A DNA stretch of 64,000 bases from the NCBI RefSeq assembly GCF_024298965.1, contig NZ_CP085193.1, positions 6,510,001 through 6,574,000 of the forward strand, given 5' to 3'. Source of the stretch: Streptomyces rapamycinicus NRRL 5491. Lineage in GTDB: Bacteria; Actinomycetota; Actinomycetes; Streptomycetales; Streptomycetaceae. The notes beneath the pieces were generated by a model. It worked only from the letters and a program-made list of their open reading frames with translations. It was not told where the DNA came from and searched no databases. The translations under genes were made by a program, and so were the position numbers. This document shows, one piece after another, positions 8,861-19,011 of the stretch; the stretch's first letter is position 1, and every line of letters begins with the position of its first letter.

Positions 8861-9931
8861 CTACCGCCGGAGCACGTCGTGGGGCAGGTTCACCGGGTGG
8901 CGGAGCCAGATGAAGGCGCCGAGGCCCGCGGGGTCGGTCAGCTCCGCGGCCTCGCCCGCCGCGCTGAGGGCGCGGACGTAGGCGGTGGGGTCGGTGGAGG
9001 CCAGGGCGAGCGGGGGGCGGGGGGCGTCGAGGCCCAGGGCGCGCAGCGCCTCGCGTTGGGTCAGCAGCCCGGCGCCGGGCCCGGCCGCGGGGCTGGGCCC
9101 GGGCGCGTTCACCGCGGCGCCGGGCGCGTCCATCGCGGCGGCGCACGCGTCCATCGCGACATGCGCCGTCAGATCGCAGGACCCGTCGGGGACGGGCCGG
9201 ACCTCGCGCCCCTCGCGGAAGCCGGTGAGCGTGCCGAAGGGGGGCCGGGTGGCGCGTTCGTGGGCGTAGTCGACGGCGACCGCGAGGCCCGCCCGCAGGG
9301 AGCCGACGGCCCGCGCCCAGGCCGCCTCGCGCGGATGGCCGATCTCGGCGCGCAGCCCCGGTTCGGCGCCCGCCAGGGGCCACCAGCGGGCCAGCCACGC
9401 CGCGTCCTCGCCGTCCACCGGGTCGCCCAGCCGCTCGGTGCCGTCCAAGGACAGGAGATCCACCTCGACCCGGCGGGGCACGCCGTCCGCGTCGGTCTCG
9501 GCCACGTCCACGGGCACGTTGTCGAGCCACTCGTTGGCGAACAGCAGCCCCGTGCACCCCTCCGGCGGGGCGTCGCCCCAGGCGATCCGCCGGTCCAGGC
9601 CCGTCGGCCGCTCCGCCCGCTCCACCGCGTACGGACGCAGCCGCCGACCCAGCCCGTGCGGCAGGCCGGGGGTCAGGGCGAGCACCCTTGTGAGCAGCTC
9701 GCCGCGGCCGGCGCCCAGGTCCACCAGCGCCACCTCGGCGGGGTGCCCCAGCGCCTCGTCCACCCGGCACAGCAGCTCCGCGACCGCCCGCGCGAAAAGC
9801 GGTGAGGCATGCACCGACGTACGGAAATGTCCTGCCGGGCCCTCGGGGCGGTGGAAGAAGCCGCCCGCTCCGTACAGCGCGCGTTCGGCCGCCGTACGCC
9901 ATCCGCTCCACTCATGCTTCGCACTCGCCAC
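8861..9931 (-). CDS. MidA/NDUFAF7-family SAM-dependent methyltransferase (COG1565)
   Basis: This 356-residue protein shows the family order: [18 protein letters not shown] near residues 23-40 (compare GxGxxGDFxTSPEIS), SAM-binding [10 protein letters not shown] (70-79), NEWLDNVP (133-140, compare NEFFDALP), and a late VDYAHE plus FREGREV segment. The eukaryotic member NDUFAF7 dimethylates an arginine of the complex I subunit NDUFS2, the NuoD homologue. Here the gene is immediately upstream of nuoD on the same strand. Family membership comes from the motifs; NuoD as substrate is inferred from the pairing. Confidence 0.82.
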   Translation of the reverse strand: MASAKHEWSGWRTAAERALYGAGGFFHRPEGPAGHFRTSVHASPLFARAVAELLCRVDEALGHPAEVALVDLGAGRGELLTRVLALTPGLPHGLGRRLRPYAVERAERPTGLDRRIAWGDAPPEGCTGLLFANEWLDNVPVDVAETDADGVPRRVEVDLLSLDGTERLGDPVDGEDAAWLARWWPLAGAEPGLRAEIGHPREAAWARAVGSLRAGLAVAVDYAHERATRPPFGTLTGFREGREVRPVPDGSCDLTAHVAMDACAAAMDAPGAAVNAPGPSPAAGPGAGLLTQREALRALGLDAPRPPLALASTDPTAYVRALSAAGEAAELTDPAGLGAFIWLRHPVNLPHDVLRR

Positions 9932-10022
9932 ACCGCCACGCTATGCGGAGTGGTCTCCACCTTGGGGAGTAGGGCCGGGGGTTTCGGATCGCCCCTCGGG
10001 CTGACCCGGGAGGGGTCCGGCG

Positions 10023-11237
10023 ATGCCTACGCTGGGTGACGTGCAGCGCCTCTACGAATTTCTCCGCAGGCATCCGACAGGGGTGGACACCTTCTGGGCC
10101 GTCCTCCTTGTCGCTTCCGGGTTCCTGTGGCTCGTGGAGGTGTCGATCGGCCGGGGCGCCCGCGTCGCGGGCGTGCCGATCGTCCTGGCGCTGGGGGCGA
10201 CGATCGCGCTGCGCCGCCGCGCCCCCGAGAAGATGCTGGTGCTGGCCATCCTGTGCGGTCTCGCCCAGATGGCCACGAACGTCCAGCCCAATGTGGCCGA
10301 CTTCGCCATGCTGGTGATCGTCTACACGGTGGCGGTCGCCTCCTCGCGCCCGGCCTCCCGCTTCGCGCTGGGCGTGGCGATCAGCGCGGCCCCCCTCGCC
10401 ACCCTCCGCTGGCCGCACTCCCAGCAGGGCTGGTGGGAGGACGTGGTCTCGGCGGTCTTCGTCTCCATCCCCTTCGTCCTGGCCTGGGTCCTCGGCGACT
10501 CGATCCGTACCCGTCGCGCCTACTACGCGCAGCTCGAGGAGCGGGCCGCCCGGCTGGAGAAGGAGCGCGAGGCCCAGTCGAAGGTCGCGGTGGCCGCCGA
10601 GCGCGCCCGGATCGCGCGGGAGCTGCACGACGTCGTGGCGCACAACGTGTCGGTGATGGTGGTGCAGGCGGACGGCGCCGCGTACGTCCTGGACTCCTCG
10701 CCCGAACAGACCCGGCAGGCGCTGGAGACGATCTCCGGCACCGGCCGCCAGGCGCTCGCCGAGATGCGGCGGCTGCTGGGCGTGCTGCGCACCGGGGAGC
10801 CGGGCGAGGAGAACGACTACGTACCGCAGCCGGATGTCGAGCAGATCGACGAGCTGGTGGAGCAGGTGCGCGGCGCCGGGCTCCCGGTGGACTTCAAGGT
10901 CGTGGGCAGCCCGCGCCAGCTCCCCAGCGGGGTCGAGCTGACCGCGTACCGCATCGTGCAGGAGGCGCTCACCAACACCCGTAAGCACGGCGGCCCGGAC
11001 GTGGGCGCGAGTGTCCGACTCACCTACTTCGACGACGGGCTCGGGCTGCTGGTCGAGGACGACGGGCGGGGTGCGCAGCGCGAGATGTACGAGGACGGCG
11101 GCGCGGACGGCAGCGGCCATGGTCTGATCGGGATGCGCGAGCGCGTCGGCATGGTGGGCGGCACGCTCGACGCGGGCCCGCGACCGGGCGGCGGCTTCCG
11201 GATCAGCGCGCTGCTGCCGCTGAAGCCGGTTCGTTGA
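10023..11237 (+). CDS. Sensor histidine kinase of the NarL/HisKA_3 class
   Basis: This 404-residue kinase has four or five N-terminal hydrophobic helices (about residues 18-160), a short coiled coil, and a HisKA_3 box ERARIARELHDVVAHN with phospho-acceptor His202. The ATPase domain has EALTNTRKHG and the glycine-rich EDDGRGA and GHGLIGMRERV boxes. It lies 58 bp before a NarL-type response regulator and is its probable partner. The sensing region is membrane-embedded with almost no extracellular loop, so an envelope or membrane signal is likely. It is divergent from the MidA-like gene. Confidence 0.92.
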   Translation: MPTLGDVQRLYEFLRRHPTGVDTFWAVLLVASGFLWLVEVSIGRGARVAGVPIVLALGATIALRRRAPEKMLVLAILCGLAQMATNVQPNVADFAMLVIVYTVAVASSRPASRFALGVAISAAPLATLRWPHSQQGWWEDVVSAVFVSIPFVLAWVLGDSIRTRRAYYAQLEERAARLEKEREAQSKVAVAAERARIARELHDVVAHNVSVMVVQADGAAYVLDSSPEQTRQALETISGTGRQALAEMRRLLGVLRTGEPGEENDYVPQPDVEQIDELVEQVRGAGLPVDFKVVGSPRQLPSGVELTAYRIVQEALTNTRKHGGPDVGASVRLTYFDDGLGLLVEDDGRGAQREMYEDGGADGSGHGLIGMRERVGMVGGTLDAGPRPGGGFRISALLPLKPVR

Positions 11238-11295
11238 GCCATCTGATCACGTGCTGTAGGCCGGCTGTCAGGCCAGAGGGAAGGGACCGTCCGGG

Positions 11296-11991
11296 ATGTC
11301 GATCCGCGTCATGCTCGTCGATGACCAAGTGCTGCTGCGCACCGGCTTCCGGATGGTGCTCGCGGCCCAGCCCGATATGGAGGTCGTCGCCGAGGCGGGC
11401 GACGGGGTGGAGGCGCTCCAGGTGCTGCGCTCCACCGAGGTGGACGTCGTCCTCATGGACGTCCGGATGCCCAAGCTGGACGGGGTGGAGACGACCCGGC
11501 GGGTATGCGAGCGGGACGGGGCGCCGAAGGTCATCATCCTGACCACGTTCGACCTGGACGAGTACGCCTTCTCCGCGCTCAAGGCCGGGGCGGGCGGCTT
11601 CATGCTCAAGGACGTGCCGCCGGGCGAGCTGCTCGCGGCGATCCGCGCGGTGCACAGTGGCGACGCGGTGGTCGCGCCCAGTACGACGCGCCGGCTGCTG
11701 GACCGGTTCGCGCCGTTGCTGCCGGGCAGCGGAGCCGGTGGCCCCGGGGGCCGGGCCCGTCCGGAGCTGGACCGGCTCACCGACCGGGAGCGCGAGGTGG
11801 TGCTGCTGGTCGCGCAGGGGCTGTCGAACGGCGAGATCGCGGCGCGGCTGGTGCTGTCCGAGGCGACCGTGAAGACCCATGTCGGCCGCATCCTCACCAA
11901 GTTGGAGCTGCGGGACCGGGTGCAGGTGGTGGTGATGGCCTACGAGACCGGACTGGTCCGGGCCGGAGGGCCGACCGGACCGGCCCGCTGA
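11296..11991 (+). CDS. NarL/FixJ-type response regulator
   Basis: This 231-residue regulator has the receiver acidic pair DD (9-10), phosphorylation site Asp55 in VVLMDVRMPK and a conserved switch region TTFDLDEYAF. A C-terminal LuxR-type HTH (LTDREREVVLLVAQGLSNGE) binds DNA. It is the second gene of a kinase-regulator pair. The stop codon starts a perfect 20-bp tandem duplication. The target genes are not evident from neighbouring sequence. Confidence 0.93.
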   Translation: MSIRVMLVDDQVLLRTGFRMVLAAQPDMEVVAEAGDGVEALQVLRSTEVDVVLMDVRMPKLDGVETTRRVCERDGAPKVIILTTFDLDEYAFSALKAGAGGFMLKDVPPGELLAAIRAVHSGDAVVAPSTTRRLLDRFAPLLPGSGAGGPGGRARPELDRLTDREREVVLLVAQGLSNGEIAARLVLSEATVKTHVGRILTKLELRDRVQVVVMAYETGLVRAGGPTGPAR

Positions 11992-12026
11992 GGCGGCGTC
12001 CTTACGGCTGAGGCGGCGTCCTTACG
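11987..12026. repeat. 20-bp perfect tandem duplication starting on the response-regulator stop codon
   Basis: Two adjacent copies of GCTGAGGCGGCGTCCTTACG lie at 11987-12006 and 12007-12026. The TGA inside the first copy is the regulator's own stop (11989-11991). Confidence 0.9.
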
Positions 12027-12087
12027 GTTGGCACGGCCGTCTTTCGGTGGGGGCGGTCGCCTCGCCGTACGTACGGCTGTCGCCGTC

Positions 12088-12450
12088 CTACCGTGCGCCT
12101 TCGCCCCGTGCGTCCTCGCCGTTCTGTGTGCGCTCGCGGAGCACCAGGTCGAGCAGTCCGGGGAAGCGCTGGTCGAACTCGGGGCGGCGCAGCCGGTTGA
12201 CCCGCTTGGGGCCCAGGTCGCGCTGCTCGATCAGCCCGGCCGCGCGCAGCACCGAGAAGTGGTGGCTGAGGGCCGCCTTGCCCACGGGGACGTCGAAGGT
12301 GCCGCAGGCGTGCTCCCAGTCGGCCGCGGTGGCCAGTTCGCGGACCAGCTGGAGCCGTACGGGGTCGGCGAGCGCCGCGAGCGCGGTCTGCACGGGGACG
12401 TCGTCGGGGTGGGTGTGGTGCGGCGCGGACCGGTGGCTTCGGTTGCTCAT
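12088..12450 (-). CDS. ArsR-family winged-helix transcriptional regulator
   Basis: This 120-residue protein starts at ATG 12450 with GGAGGAG just upstream. The wHTH reads VQTALAALADPVRLQLVREL, then the recognition helix GKAALSHHFSVLRAAGLI, then a wing with EQRDLGPKRVNRLRR. No obvious Cys-rich metal site is present, so a non-metal ArsR regulator is likely. It is 72 bp downstream of a second ArsR-type gene on the same strand and may be co-transcribed with it. Confidence 0.85.
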   Translation of the reverse strand: MSNRSHRSAPHHTHPDDVPVQTALAALADPVRLQLVRELATAADWEHACGTFDVPVGKAALSHHFSVLRAAGLIEQRDLGPKRVNRLRRPEFDQRFPGLLDLVLRERTQNGEDARGEGAR

Positions 12451-12522
12451 CGCCGCTCCTCCGCCGCTCGCCGTTCCGACCACGTTCACCGTGCGGTGGA
12501 CATTTTAGGCGCGGTCGGCGCC

Positions 12523-13605
12523 CTACCGCAGAACGCTCTCCAGGAAGTCGCTGCCCAGCCGGGCCACCGACGGCAGATCGAGCTGGTGCAGCACGTAGCG
12601 GCCGCGGCGGCGGGTGGTGAGGAGACCGGCCTTCTTCAGCACGGCGATATGGCGGGAGACCTCCGGGGGCGTGATGCCGTACGACTCGGAGAGCTCACCG
12701 GTGGTGTGCGGGCCGCGGGCCAGGGTGCGGCACAGCCGCATCCGCATCGGGTGCGCCAGGGCCTCGAGGCGGCGCTGCACGAGCTCCAGGGCGGCGGGCG
12801 GGGGCAGCTCGGGCGTGGCGACCGGGTACTGGATCACCGGGCGCCAGCCGGGGGCGTGCAGCACGATGAGGTGCGGCCAGCCGAAGGCGGTCGGGATGAA
12901 GGTGACGCCGTCGCCGTACGCCGTCGTACGGCCACCCGCCAGCTTGTCGACCAGGATGCTGTCCCCGTCCGCCGACAGCGACAGCGCGACGGAGGCCGAC
13001 GCCAGCGCCTCCGCGAGCCCCTTGCGCTGGAGCAGCTCGGCCTTGTGGCGGGCGTCGGCGGCCAGCTGGATCCGCGTCCGCCGCCAGGTGTCGGCGAAGA
13101 ACGCCTGGTCGCAGTCCTCCAGCAGCCGCCGCAACCAGACCCGCAACCCGTCCGGGTCCTCCAGCATGCGGTCGGTGAAGGCCGCCTGCCGCGGCCCCCG
13201 GGCGGCCGCCATCTCGCGGACCCGGGCCCGTTCGCCCGCGTCGACCAGCGGCGAGGGGGTGTGCCGGGTGTACGAGGTGGAGCAGGCGATCTCGAAGGCG
13301 GCCGCCACGAACGTCTCGTCGTCGATCCGGTCCAGCGCGTCCAGCTCCTCCGCCAGCGTCGCCCCGGGGACGGCCGGGAGCAGCAGGTCGGAGCGGGCGG
13401 TGCGCCACAGGAAGTCCGCCTCGCAGAGCCGGTCCGCGAGGTCCGGCTTGAGCGCCGAGGCGGTGGCGGTGGCCCAGCCGTGCAGCCCGGGGTGGTGGCC
13501 GGGCTCGGACAGCACATGGAGCGCGGCGCCCAGCTCGGCGAGCGGGGACGGGCTGAAGACGATGCGCTCGGGCGGCAGCCCGGCGATGTCGATGACATTG
13601 GCCAT
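12523..13605 (-). CDS. DUF5937-type protein with C-terminal ArsR-like HTH
   Basis: This 360-residue protein has a large N-terminal domain of unknown function (begins MANVIDIAGLPPERIVFSPS) and a C-terminal winged helix: RRLEALAHPMRMRLCRTL, TTGELSESYGITPPEVSRHI, VLKKAGLLTTRRRGRYVL. The layout matches the Streptomyces DUF5937/ArsR group. It is probably a ligand-responsive repressor; the ligand and targets are unknown. The start ATG at 13605 is the first in frame and matches the conserved N-terminus. Confidence 0.82.
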   Translation of the reverse strand: MANVIDIAGLPPERIVFSPSPLAELGAALHVLSEPGHHPGLHGWATATASALKPDLADRLCEADFLWRTARSDLLLPAVPGATLAEELDALDRIDDETFVAAAFEIACSTSYTRHTPSPLVDAGERARVREMAAARGPRQAAFTDRMLEDPDGLRVWLRRLLEDCDQAFFADTWRRTRIQLAADARHKAELLQRKGLAEALASASVALSLSADGDSILVDKLAGGRTTAYGDGVTFIPTAFGWPHLIVLHAPGWRPVIQYPVATPELPPPAALELVQRRLEALAHPMRMRLCRTLARGPHTTGELSESYGITPPEVSRHIAVLKKAGLLTTRRRGRYVLHQLDLPSVARLGSDFLESVLR

Positions 13606-13704
13606 GGACCCATGGTGCGGGAGCCCGGCCCCGGCGCCGCCCCCGTTTGACGCCCATCGTCAAACGGCGTGACCGGCGTCCGGGGCCGGGCGGACCGTCG
13701 AGCC

Positions 13705-14049
13705 ATGTCCCTCACCGAGCAGTACGCACTCGACCTGTACCGGGCCGCTCAGCGCGGCGAGCCCGCCCCGCCCGCACCGGGCCCGCACGACTGGCGCACC
13801 CTCCGGGAGCTGCGGGAGTACCGCGACTTCCGGGCCGTGACGGCCGGGCGCCCGGCCCGCCGCCGCGGCCGCCATGGAGGCCTTACGGATGCCCTGCGCT
13901 CCGTAAGGGCGCTCGGGGAGGTGTTCGCGCGGCGCCGGTCAGCCGTCCCCGTCCGTGAGCTCCCGGACCTCAATGACCTCCCGGACCCGGGCGAGGAAGG
14001 CGTCGGCCGCGGCCGTGACGTCGTCGGCCGTCCACTCGAGTGCGGATGA
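13705..14049 (+). CDS. Small conserved Streptomyces hypothetical protein
   Basis: This 114-residue product starts at ATG 13705 (MSLTEQYALDLYRAAQRGE, a start I recall from small Streptomyces proteins). It is rich in Arg and Pro, with no membrane segment or catalytic motif. Its last ~110 bp overlap the convergent aldolase-like gene, so its true end may be earlier in relatives or this copy may be extended. The function is unknown. Confidence 0.55.
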   Translation: MSLTEQYALDLYRAAQRGEPAPPAPGPHDWRTLRELREYRDFRAVTAGRPARRRGRHGGLTDALRSVRALGEVFARRRSAVPVRELPDLNDLPDPGEEGVGRGRDVVGRPLECG

Positions 14050-15183
14050 GGCGACCGTCAGCTCCGTCGTGGCCAGGCCGGGCGGCCCCGGCTCCCGCCA
14101 GCGACGGAACAGCACCGTCCGGGTCTCCTCCGCCAGCCGCACCCCCGCCTCGTCCAGCACCGCCGCCGGATACGGCAGCCACACCTGGAACTGGTGGGTG
14201 TGCGGCACCTCCGGGTGCACCCGGGACCAGCCCACCCCCGCGGCCGTGAACGCCGTCCGCAGCGCCTCGGCCACGACCCGCGCGTGCGCCACGTACGACG
14301 GCAGCCTCGGCAGCTCGCGGTCCAGGCCGTCCAGCGCGGCCAGCGCCACCGGCCACTGCTGGAAGAGCTGGCCGCCGTACCGGTGGCGCCACGCCTTGGC
14401 CTCCGTCACCAGGGTCTCGGGCCCGGCCAGTGCCGCTCCCGAGAGGCCGCCGAGCGACTTGTAGAAGGACACATAGACGGAGTCCGCCAGGGCGGCGATC
14501 TCCGGCAGCTCCCGGCCGAAGTGCGTCGTGCACTCCCACAGCCGCGCCCCGTCGAAGTGCACCACCGCGTCCCGCTCCCGGGCCGCCTCCACGGCCGCGA
14601 CCAGCTCGTCCCACTCGGGCAGCACGAATCCGGCGTCGCGCAGCGGGAGTTCGAGGGCCAGGGTGCCGAACGGCTCGTCCAGGCCCTGGATCTCCTCGGC
14701 CGTGGGCGGCCGCGGCTCGCTGGTCGGACGCACCGCGCGCAGCCCGCTCACCGTCAGGTACGCGTCCCGCTCGTGCATGTCCAGATGGGCCAGCGGATGC
14801 AGCGCCACCACCGGACTGCCGGTGCGCCCCGCCCAGCAGCGCAGCGCGACCTGCTGCGCCATGGTGCCGGTGGGGAAGAACGCCGCGGCCTCCATGCCGA
14901 GCAGTTCGGCGACCCGCCGCTCGAGCTCCTCGACGATGCCGTCGCCGTAGATGTCCACCCAGCCGTCCCCGTCGTACGACGGGGTGTCGGCCGTAAGGGC
15001 GGTCGTGAGGGCGGCCAGCCGCTCGGCGATCCGCACCTCGGCGGGCCCGCGCGCGAGCGTCCGCTCGGCGCCGTGCCAGGCCGCGAGGCGGCGGGCCCGC
15101 GCGGACCGCTCTGTTCCGCCGCCCGTGCCGTCCATCTCGTCTGCCTGGTCTGCCTGGTCTGCCTCGTCCGTCCCGTCCGTCAT
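13939..15183 (-). CDS. PLP-dependent beta-eliminating lyase, threonine aldolase-like
   Basis: The 414-residue fold-type I PLP enzyme has PTGTMAQQVALRCWAG near the cofactor phosphate site, VVHFDGARLWE (the Asp that pairs with the pyridine nitrogen) and SVYVSFYKSLGGLSGAAL with the Schiff-base lysine. This order fits low-specificity L-threonine aldolases (PF01212), which cleave threonine or allo-threonine to glycine and acetaldehyde. ATG 15183 was chosen; the preceding in-frame stretch lacks a ribosome site. The N-terminus has an acidic DEADQADQADEMD repeat, unlike the family core. Confidence 0.82.
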   Translation of the reverse strand: MTDGTDEADQADQADEMDGTGGGTERSARARRLAAWHGAERTLARGPAEVRIAERLAALTTALTADTPSYDGDGWVDIYGDGIVEELERRVAELLGMEAAAFFPTGTMAQQVALRCWAGRTGSPVVALHPLAHLDMHERDAYLTVSGLRAVRPTSEPRPPTAEEIQGLDEPFGTLALELPLRDAGFVLPEWDELVAAVEAARERDAVVHFDGARLWECTTHFGRELPEIAALADSVYVSFYKSLGGLSGAALAGPETLVTEAKAWRHRYGGQLFQQWPVALAALDGLDRELPRLPSYVAHARVVAEALRTAFTAAGVGWSRVHPEVPHTHQFQVWLPYPAAVLDEAGVRLAEETRTVLFRRWREPGPPGLATTELTVASSALEWTADDVTAAADAFLARVREVIEVRELTDGDG

Positions 15184-15329
15184 GGGCTGATCATGTCGCA
15201 CGCCTGTCCATCGGACCACAGAGTTGTCCACAGGCCCGGGCGTGCGGCCAAACCCCCCGGAAACACTCGCGTAGCATGGCGGGGAATCGTCCGGTACCCC
15301 TGAGGACTGGAACGGAAGGCCGTTGTCGC

Positions 15330-16265
15330 GTGAACGCTCAACCATTGCCTGAGCCGCAGGACCGACCTGCCCGGCTCACCGTCGGGGTCGTCGGCGCGGG
15401 CCGCGTCGGCCCGGCCCTCGCCGCCTCGCTGAGACTCGCCGGGCACCGCCCGGTCGCCGCCTCCGGTGTCTCCGACGCCTCCGTGCGCCGGGCCGCCGCC
15501 CTGCTTCCCGAAGTCCCCGTGGTGCCACCCTCCGAGGTGCTGGCGCGGGCCGAGCTGGTGCTGCTCACCGTCCCCGACGACGCGCTGCCCGAACTGGTCG
15601 GCGGCCTCGCCGAAACCGGCGCGGTGCGCCCCGGCCAGCTGCTGGTGCACACCTCGGGCCGCTACGGCGTCAGCGTGCTGGAGCCCGCGCTGCGGGCCGG
15701 TGCGCTGCCGCTCGCGCTGCACCCCGTCATGACCTTCACCGGCACCTCGGTGGACGTCCAGCGGCTGGCCGGCTGCTCCTTCGGCGTCACCGCGCCCGAG
15801 GAGCTGCGGCTGGCGGCCGAGGCGCTGGTCATCGAGATGGGCGGGGAGCCCGAGTGGATCGCGGAGGAGTCCCGTCCGCTCTATCACGCCGCCCTCGCCA
15901 TCGGCGCCAACCACCTCACCACACTGGTCGCCCAGTCCCTGGAGCTGCTGCGCGCGTCCGGGGTCGAGGCCCCCGACCGGATGCTCGGCCCGCTCCTCGG
16001 CGCCGCGCTGGACAACGCGCTGCGCAGCGGCGACGCCGCGCTCACCGGTCCGGTGGCGCGCGGCGACGCGGGCACGGTCGCCGCCCATGTCGCCGAGTTG
16101 CGGCGGCACGCCCCGCACGCCGTCGCCGGTTATCTGGCCATGGCCCGTACGACCGCGGACCGGGCGCTCGCGCACGGTCTGCTCAAGCCTGAGCTCGCCG
16201 AGGATCTGCTGGGCGTGCTCTCGGACGTGACCGACGCGCGGGGCCGGGGAGGTAGTGAGGCATGA
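15330..16265 (+). CDS. Rossmann-fold DUF2520 oxidoreductase-like protein of the pantothenate operon
   Basis: This 311-residue protein starts at GTG 15330. It has an N-terminal NAD(P)-binding [12 protein letters not shown], then [13 protein letters not shown] and a C-terminal helical DUF2520 domain ([25 protein letters not shown]). Related proteins sit next to panC in many actinobacteria, including Mycobacterium tuberculosis. A ketopantoate reductase-like role has been suggested by context but not shown here. Its stop overlaps the panC ATG, so translation is coupled. Confidence 0.82.
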   Translation: MNAQPLPEPQDRPARLTVGVVGAGRVGPALAASLRLAGHRPVAASGVSDASVRRAAALLPEVPVVPPSEVLARAELVLLTVPDDALPELVGGLAETGAVRPGQLLVHTSGRYGVSVLEPALRAGALPLALHPVMTFTGTSVDVQRLAGCSFGVTAPEELRLAAEALVIEMGGEPEWIAEESRPLYHAALAIGANHLTTLVAQSLELLRASGVEAPDRMLGPLLGAALDNALRSGDAALTGPVARGDAGTVAAHVAELRRHAPHAVAGYLAMARTTADRALAHGLLKPELAEDLLGVLSDVTDARGRGGSEA

Positions 16266-17233
16266 GCCCGAGGCTGTGGACCAAGGCGCTTCCAGGGGAG
16301 CCGGATGTGGAGCTGTTCCGTCATCGCCCGGATCTGGACGCGGCGCTCGCCCACTTCGCCGTGCCGGGGCGCACGGCCGTCGTGATGACCATGGGCGCGC
16401 TGCACGACGGGCACGCCTCGCTCATCCGCGCCGCCCGCGCCCGGGTGGGCGCCAAGGGCATGGTGACCGTCACCGTCTTCGTCAATCCGCTGCAGTTCGG
16501 CGCGGGCGAGGACCTCGACCGCTATCCGCGCACCCTCGACGCAGACCTCAAGGTCGCGGCCGAGGCTGGCGCTGACATCGTCTTCGCCCCCACCGGCGAG
16601 GAGGTGTACCCGCACGGCGAGCCGGGTGTCCGGATCACCGCCGGGACCCTGGGCGAGCGCTACGAGGGCGCCTCGCGCCCCGGCCACTTCGACGGGATGC
16701 TCACCGTCGTCGCCAAGCTGCTCCATCTCACCCGCCCCGATATCGCCTTCTTCGGCGAGAAGGACGCCCAACAGCTGTCGCTGGTCCGCCGGATGGTCCG
16801 CGACCTGAACTTTCCGGTGGAGATCGTCGGCGTCCCCACCGTCCGCGAGGGCGACGGGCTCGCCCTCTCCAGCCGTAACCGCTATCTGACGGCCCAGGAG
16901 CGGGACACCGCGCTGGCCCTATCCCGGGCGCTGTTCGCCGGGCGCGACGCGGGGCTGCTGGCGGCCGGGGAGGGCCCGGCCGGGTCCGAGGAGCACGAGC
17001 TCATACGGGTCGCGTCGCCCGCCGCGGTGCGGTCCGCGGCGCGGGCGGTGCTCGACGAGGCGGCGGGGCTCGAACCGCCGCTCGTCCTGGACTATCTGGC
17101 CCTGGTCGACCCCTGCGACTTCACCGAGGTCCCGGACGGACACACTGGCGAGGCCGTGCTGGCCGTCGCCGCCAAGGTCGGCGCCACCCGCCTGATAGAC
17201 AACATCCGCCTGTGGATCGGAGCCGCCCGATGA
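16262..17233 (+). CDS. panC: Pantothenate synthetase
   Basis: This 323-residue enzyme condenses pantoate with beta-alanine using ATP. Visible motifs are [14 protein letters not shown] (the HIGH-like nucleotide site), [35 protein letters not shown] and [14 protein letters not shown] 16262 overlaps the upstream TGA and its own TGA overlaps the nadB ATG, so three genes are stitched by 4-bp overlaps. It is a cytosolic step of coenzyme A synthesis; panB and panD are not in this window. Confidence 0.97.
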   Translation: MSPRLWTKALPGEPDVELFRHRPDLDAALAHFAVPGRTAVVMTMGALHDGHASLIRAARARVGAKGMVTVTVFVNPLQFGAGEDLDRYPRTLDADLKVAAEAGADIVFAPTGEEVYPHGEPGVRITAGTLGERYEGASRPGHFDGMLTVVAKLLHLTRPDIAFFGEKDAQQLSLVRRMVRDLNFPVEIVGVPTVREGDGLALSSRNRYLTAQERDTALALSRALFAGRDAGLLAAGEGPAGSEEHELIRVASPAAVRSAARAVLDEAAGLEPPLVLDYLALVDPCDFTEVPDGHTGEAVLAVAAKVGATRLIDNIRLWIGAAR

Positions 17234-19011
17234 CCCGTCCGACCGGGCGCCCGGCGGCCGATGCCGCCGCCCCCGCCCTGCGCGCCCCCGCCCCCGGCTG
17301 GGCCACCGAGGCCGATGTCGTGGTCGTCGGCTCCGGGGTCGCCGGGCTGACCGCGGCGCTGCGCTGCGCCGCGGCCGGGGCCAAGGTCACCGTGGTCACC
17401 AAGGCCCGCCTGGACGACGGCTCCACGCGCTGGGCCCAGGGCGGCATAGCCGCCGCCCTCGGCGAGGGCGACACCCCCGGGCAACATCTGGACGACACGC
17501 TGGTGGCCGGTGCCGGGCTCTGCGACGAGCAGGCCGTACGGGCGCTGGTCACCGAGGGCCCCGCCGCGGTGCGCCGGCTCATCGCCACCGGCGCCCGCTT
17601 CGACGCCGACGACGACACCGGCGAGATCCTGCTGACCCGCGAGGGCGGCCACCACCGCCGCCGGATCGCCCACGCGGGCGGCGACGCGACCGGTGCGGAG
17701 ATCTCCCGGGCCCTGGTCGAGGCGGTCCGCGCGGCCGGTATCGAGACCGTGGAGAACGCCCTGGTGCTCGATCTGCTCAAGGACGGCTCCGGACGGGCGG
17801 CCGGGGTCACCCTGCACGTCATGGGCGAGGGCCAGCGGGACGGCGTGGGCGCGGTTTCGGCGGACGCGGTCGTGCTCGCCACGGGCGGCATGGGCCAGAT
17901 CTTCTCCGCCACCACCAACCCCGCCGTCTCCACCGGCGACGGGGTCGCGCTCGCGCTGCGCGCGGGGGCCGAGGTCAGCGATCTGGAGTTCGTGCAGTTC
18001 CATCCCACGGTGCTGTGGCTGGGCCCGGAGGCGGAGGGTCAGCAGCCGCTGGTCTCGGAGGCGGTGCGCGGCGAGGGCGCCCACCTCGTGGACGCCGACG
18101 GGGTGCGGTTCATGTGCGGGCAGCACGAGCTGGCCGAGCTGGCGCCCCGTGACATCGTCGCCAAGGGCATCATGCGGCGGATGCGGGAGCGCGGCGCCGA
18201 GCACATGTACCTGGACGCCCGCCACTTCGGGGCCGAGATGTGGGAGCGGCGCTTCCCGACCATCCTCGCCGCCTGCCGCGCCCACGGTATCGACCCGGTG
18301 ACCGAACCCATCCCGGTCGCCCCGGCCGCGCACTACGCGAGCGGCGGGGTCCGCACCGATCTCCGCGGCCGCACCACCGTTCCCGGTCTCTACGCCTGCG
18401 GGGAGGTCGCCTGCACCGGCGTCCACGGCGCCAACCGGCTGGCCTCCAACTCCCTTCTGGAGGGCCTGGTCTTCGCGGAGCGCATCGCGGAGGACATCAC
18501 CGCCGGGGCGGAGTTCGCCGGGTCCGTGGGACGCGAGCGGCCCGCGGGGCAGACCGGGCCATCGGCTCCCGCCGCCTCTCCCGCCGCTTCCGGTGACACG
18601 CCGCTGCTCGCCTCCGAGGCCCGCTACGAGATCCAGCACATCATGACCAACGGTGCCGGGGTGCTCCGCTCGGCCGAGAGCCTGGCCCGTGCCGCCGACC
18701 GGCTGGAGCGCGTCCAGGACGACGCCGTGGCGCAGCTGCGGCGGGACGGCAAGACGGCCGAGCCCGGGGTCGAGACCTGGGAGGCCACCAACCTCCATCT
18801 CGTCGCCCGGGTCCTGGTGGCCGCCGCGCTCCGCCGCGAGGAGACCCGCGGCTGCCACTGGCGCGAGGACCGCCCCGAGCGGGACGCCGCCTGGCGCCGT
18901 CATCTGCTGGTCACCCTCCGTCCGGACGGCTCCCTCGAGGTCCGCTCCACGGACTCCGAAGCGTTTCCCCCATCGACCACCCCCCGAGCCGAGACGGAGT
19001 CCCGCCCGTGA
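17230..19011 (+). CDS. nadB: L-aspartate oxidase
   Basis: This 593-residue flavoprotein oxidises L-aspartate to iminoaspartate, the first step of de novo NAD synthesis. It has the FAD-binding [16 protein letters not shown], the substrate segment [13 protein letters not shown], and the flavin-proximal [19 protein letters not shown]. The start is the ATG overlapping the panC TGA; an upstream in-frame ATG would only extend into panC. nadA (quinolinate synthase) is absent from the operon and must be elsewhere. Confidence 0.96.
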   Translation: MTRPTGRPAADAAAPALRAPAPGWATEADVVVVGSGVAGLTAALRCAAAGAKVTVVTKARLDDGSTRWAQGGIAAALGEGDTPGQHLDDTLVAGAGLCDEQAVRALVTEGPAAVRRLIATGARFDADDDTGEILLTREGGHHRRRIAHAGGDATGAEISRALVEAVRAAGIETVENALVLDLLKDGSGRAAGVTLHVMGEGQRDGVGAVSADAVVLATGGMGQIFSATTNPAVSTGDGVALALRAGAEVSDLEFVQFHPTVLWLGPEAEGQQPLVSEAVRGEGAHLVDADGVRFMCGQHELAELAPRDIVAKGIMRRMRERGAEHMYLDARHFGAEMWERRFPTILAACRAHGIDPVTEPIPVAPAAHYASGGVRTDLRGRTTVPGLYACGEVACTGVHGANRLASNSLLEGLVFAERIAEDITAGAEFAGSVGRERPAGQTGPSAPAASPAASGDTPLLASEARYEIQHIMTNGAGVLRSAESLARAADRLERVQDDAVAQLRRDGKTAEPGVETWEATNLHLVARVLVAAALRREETRGCHWREDRPERDAAWRRHLLVTLRPDGSLEVRSTDSEAFPPSTTPRAETESRP

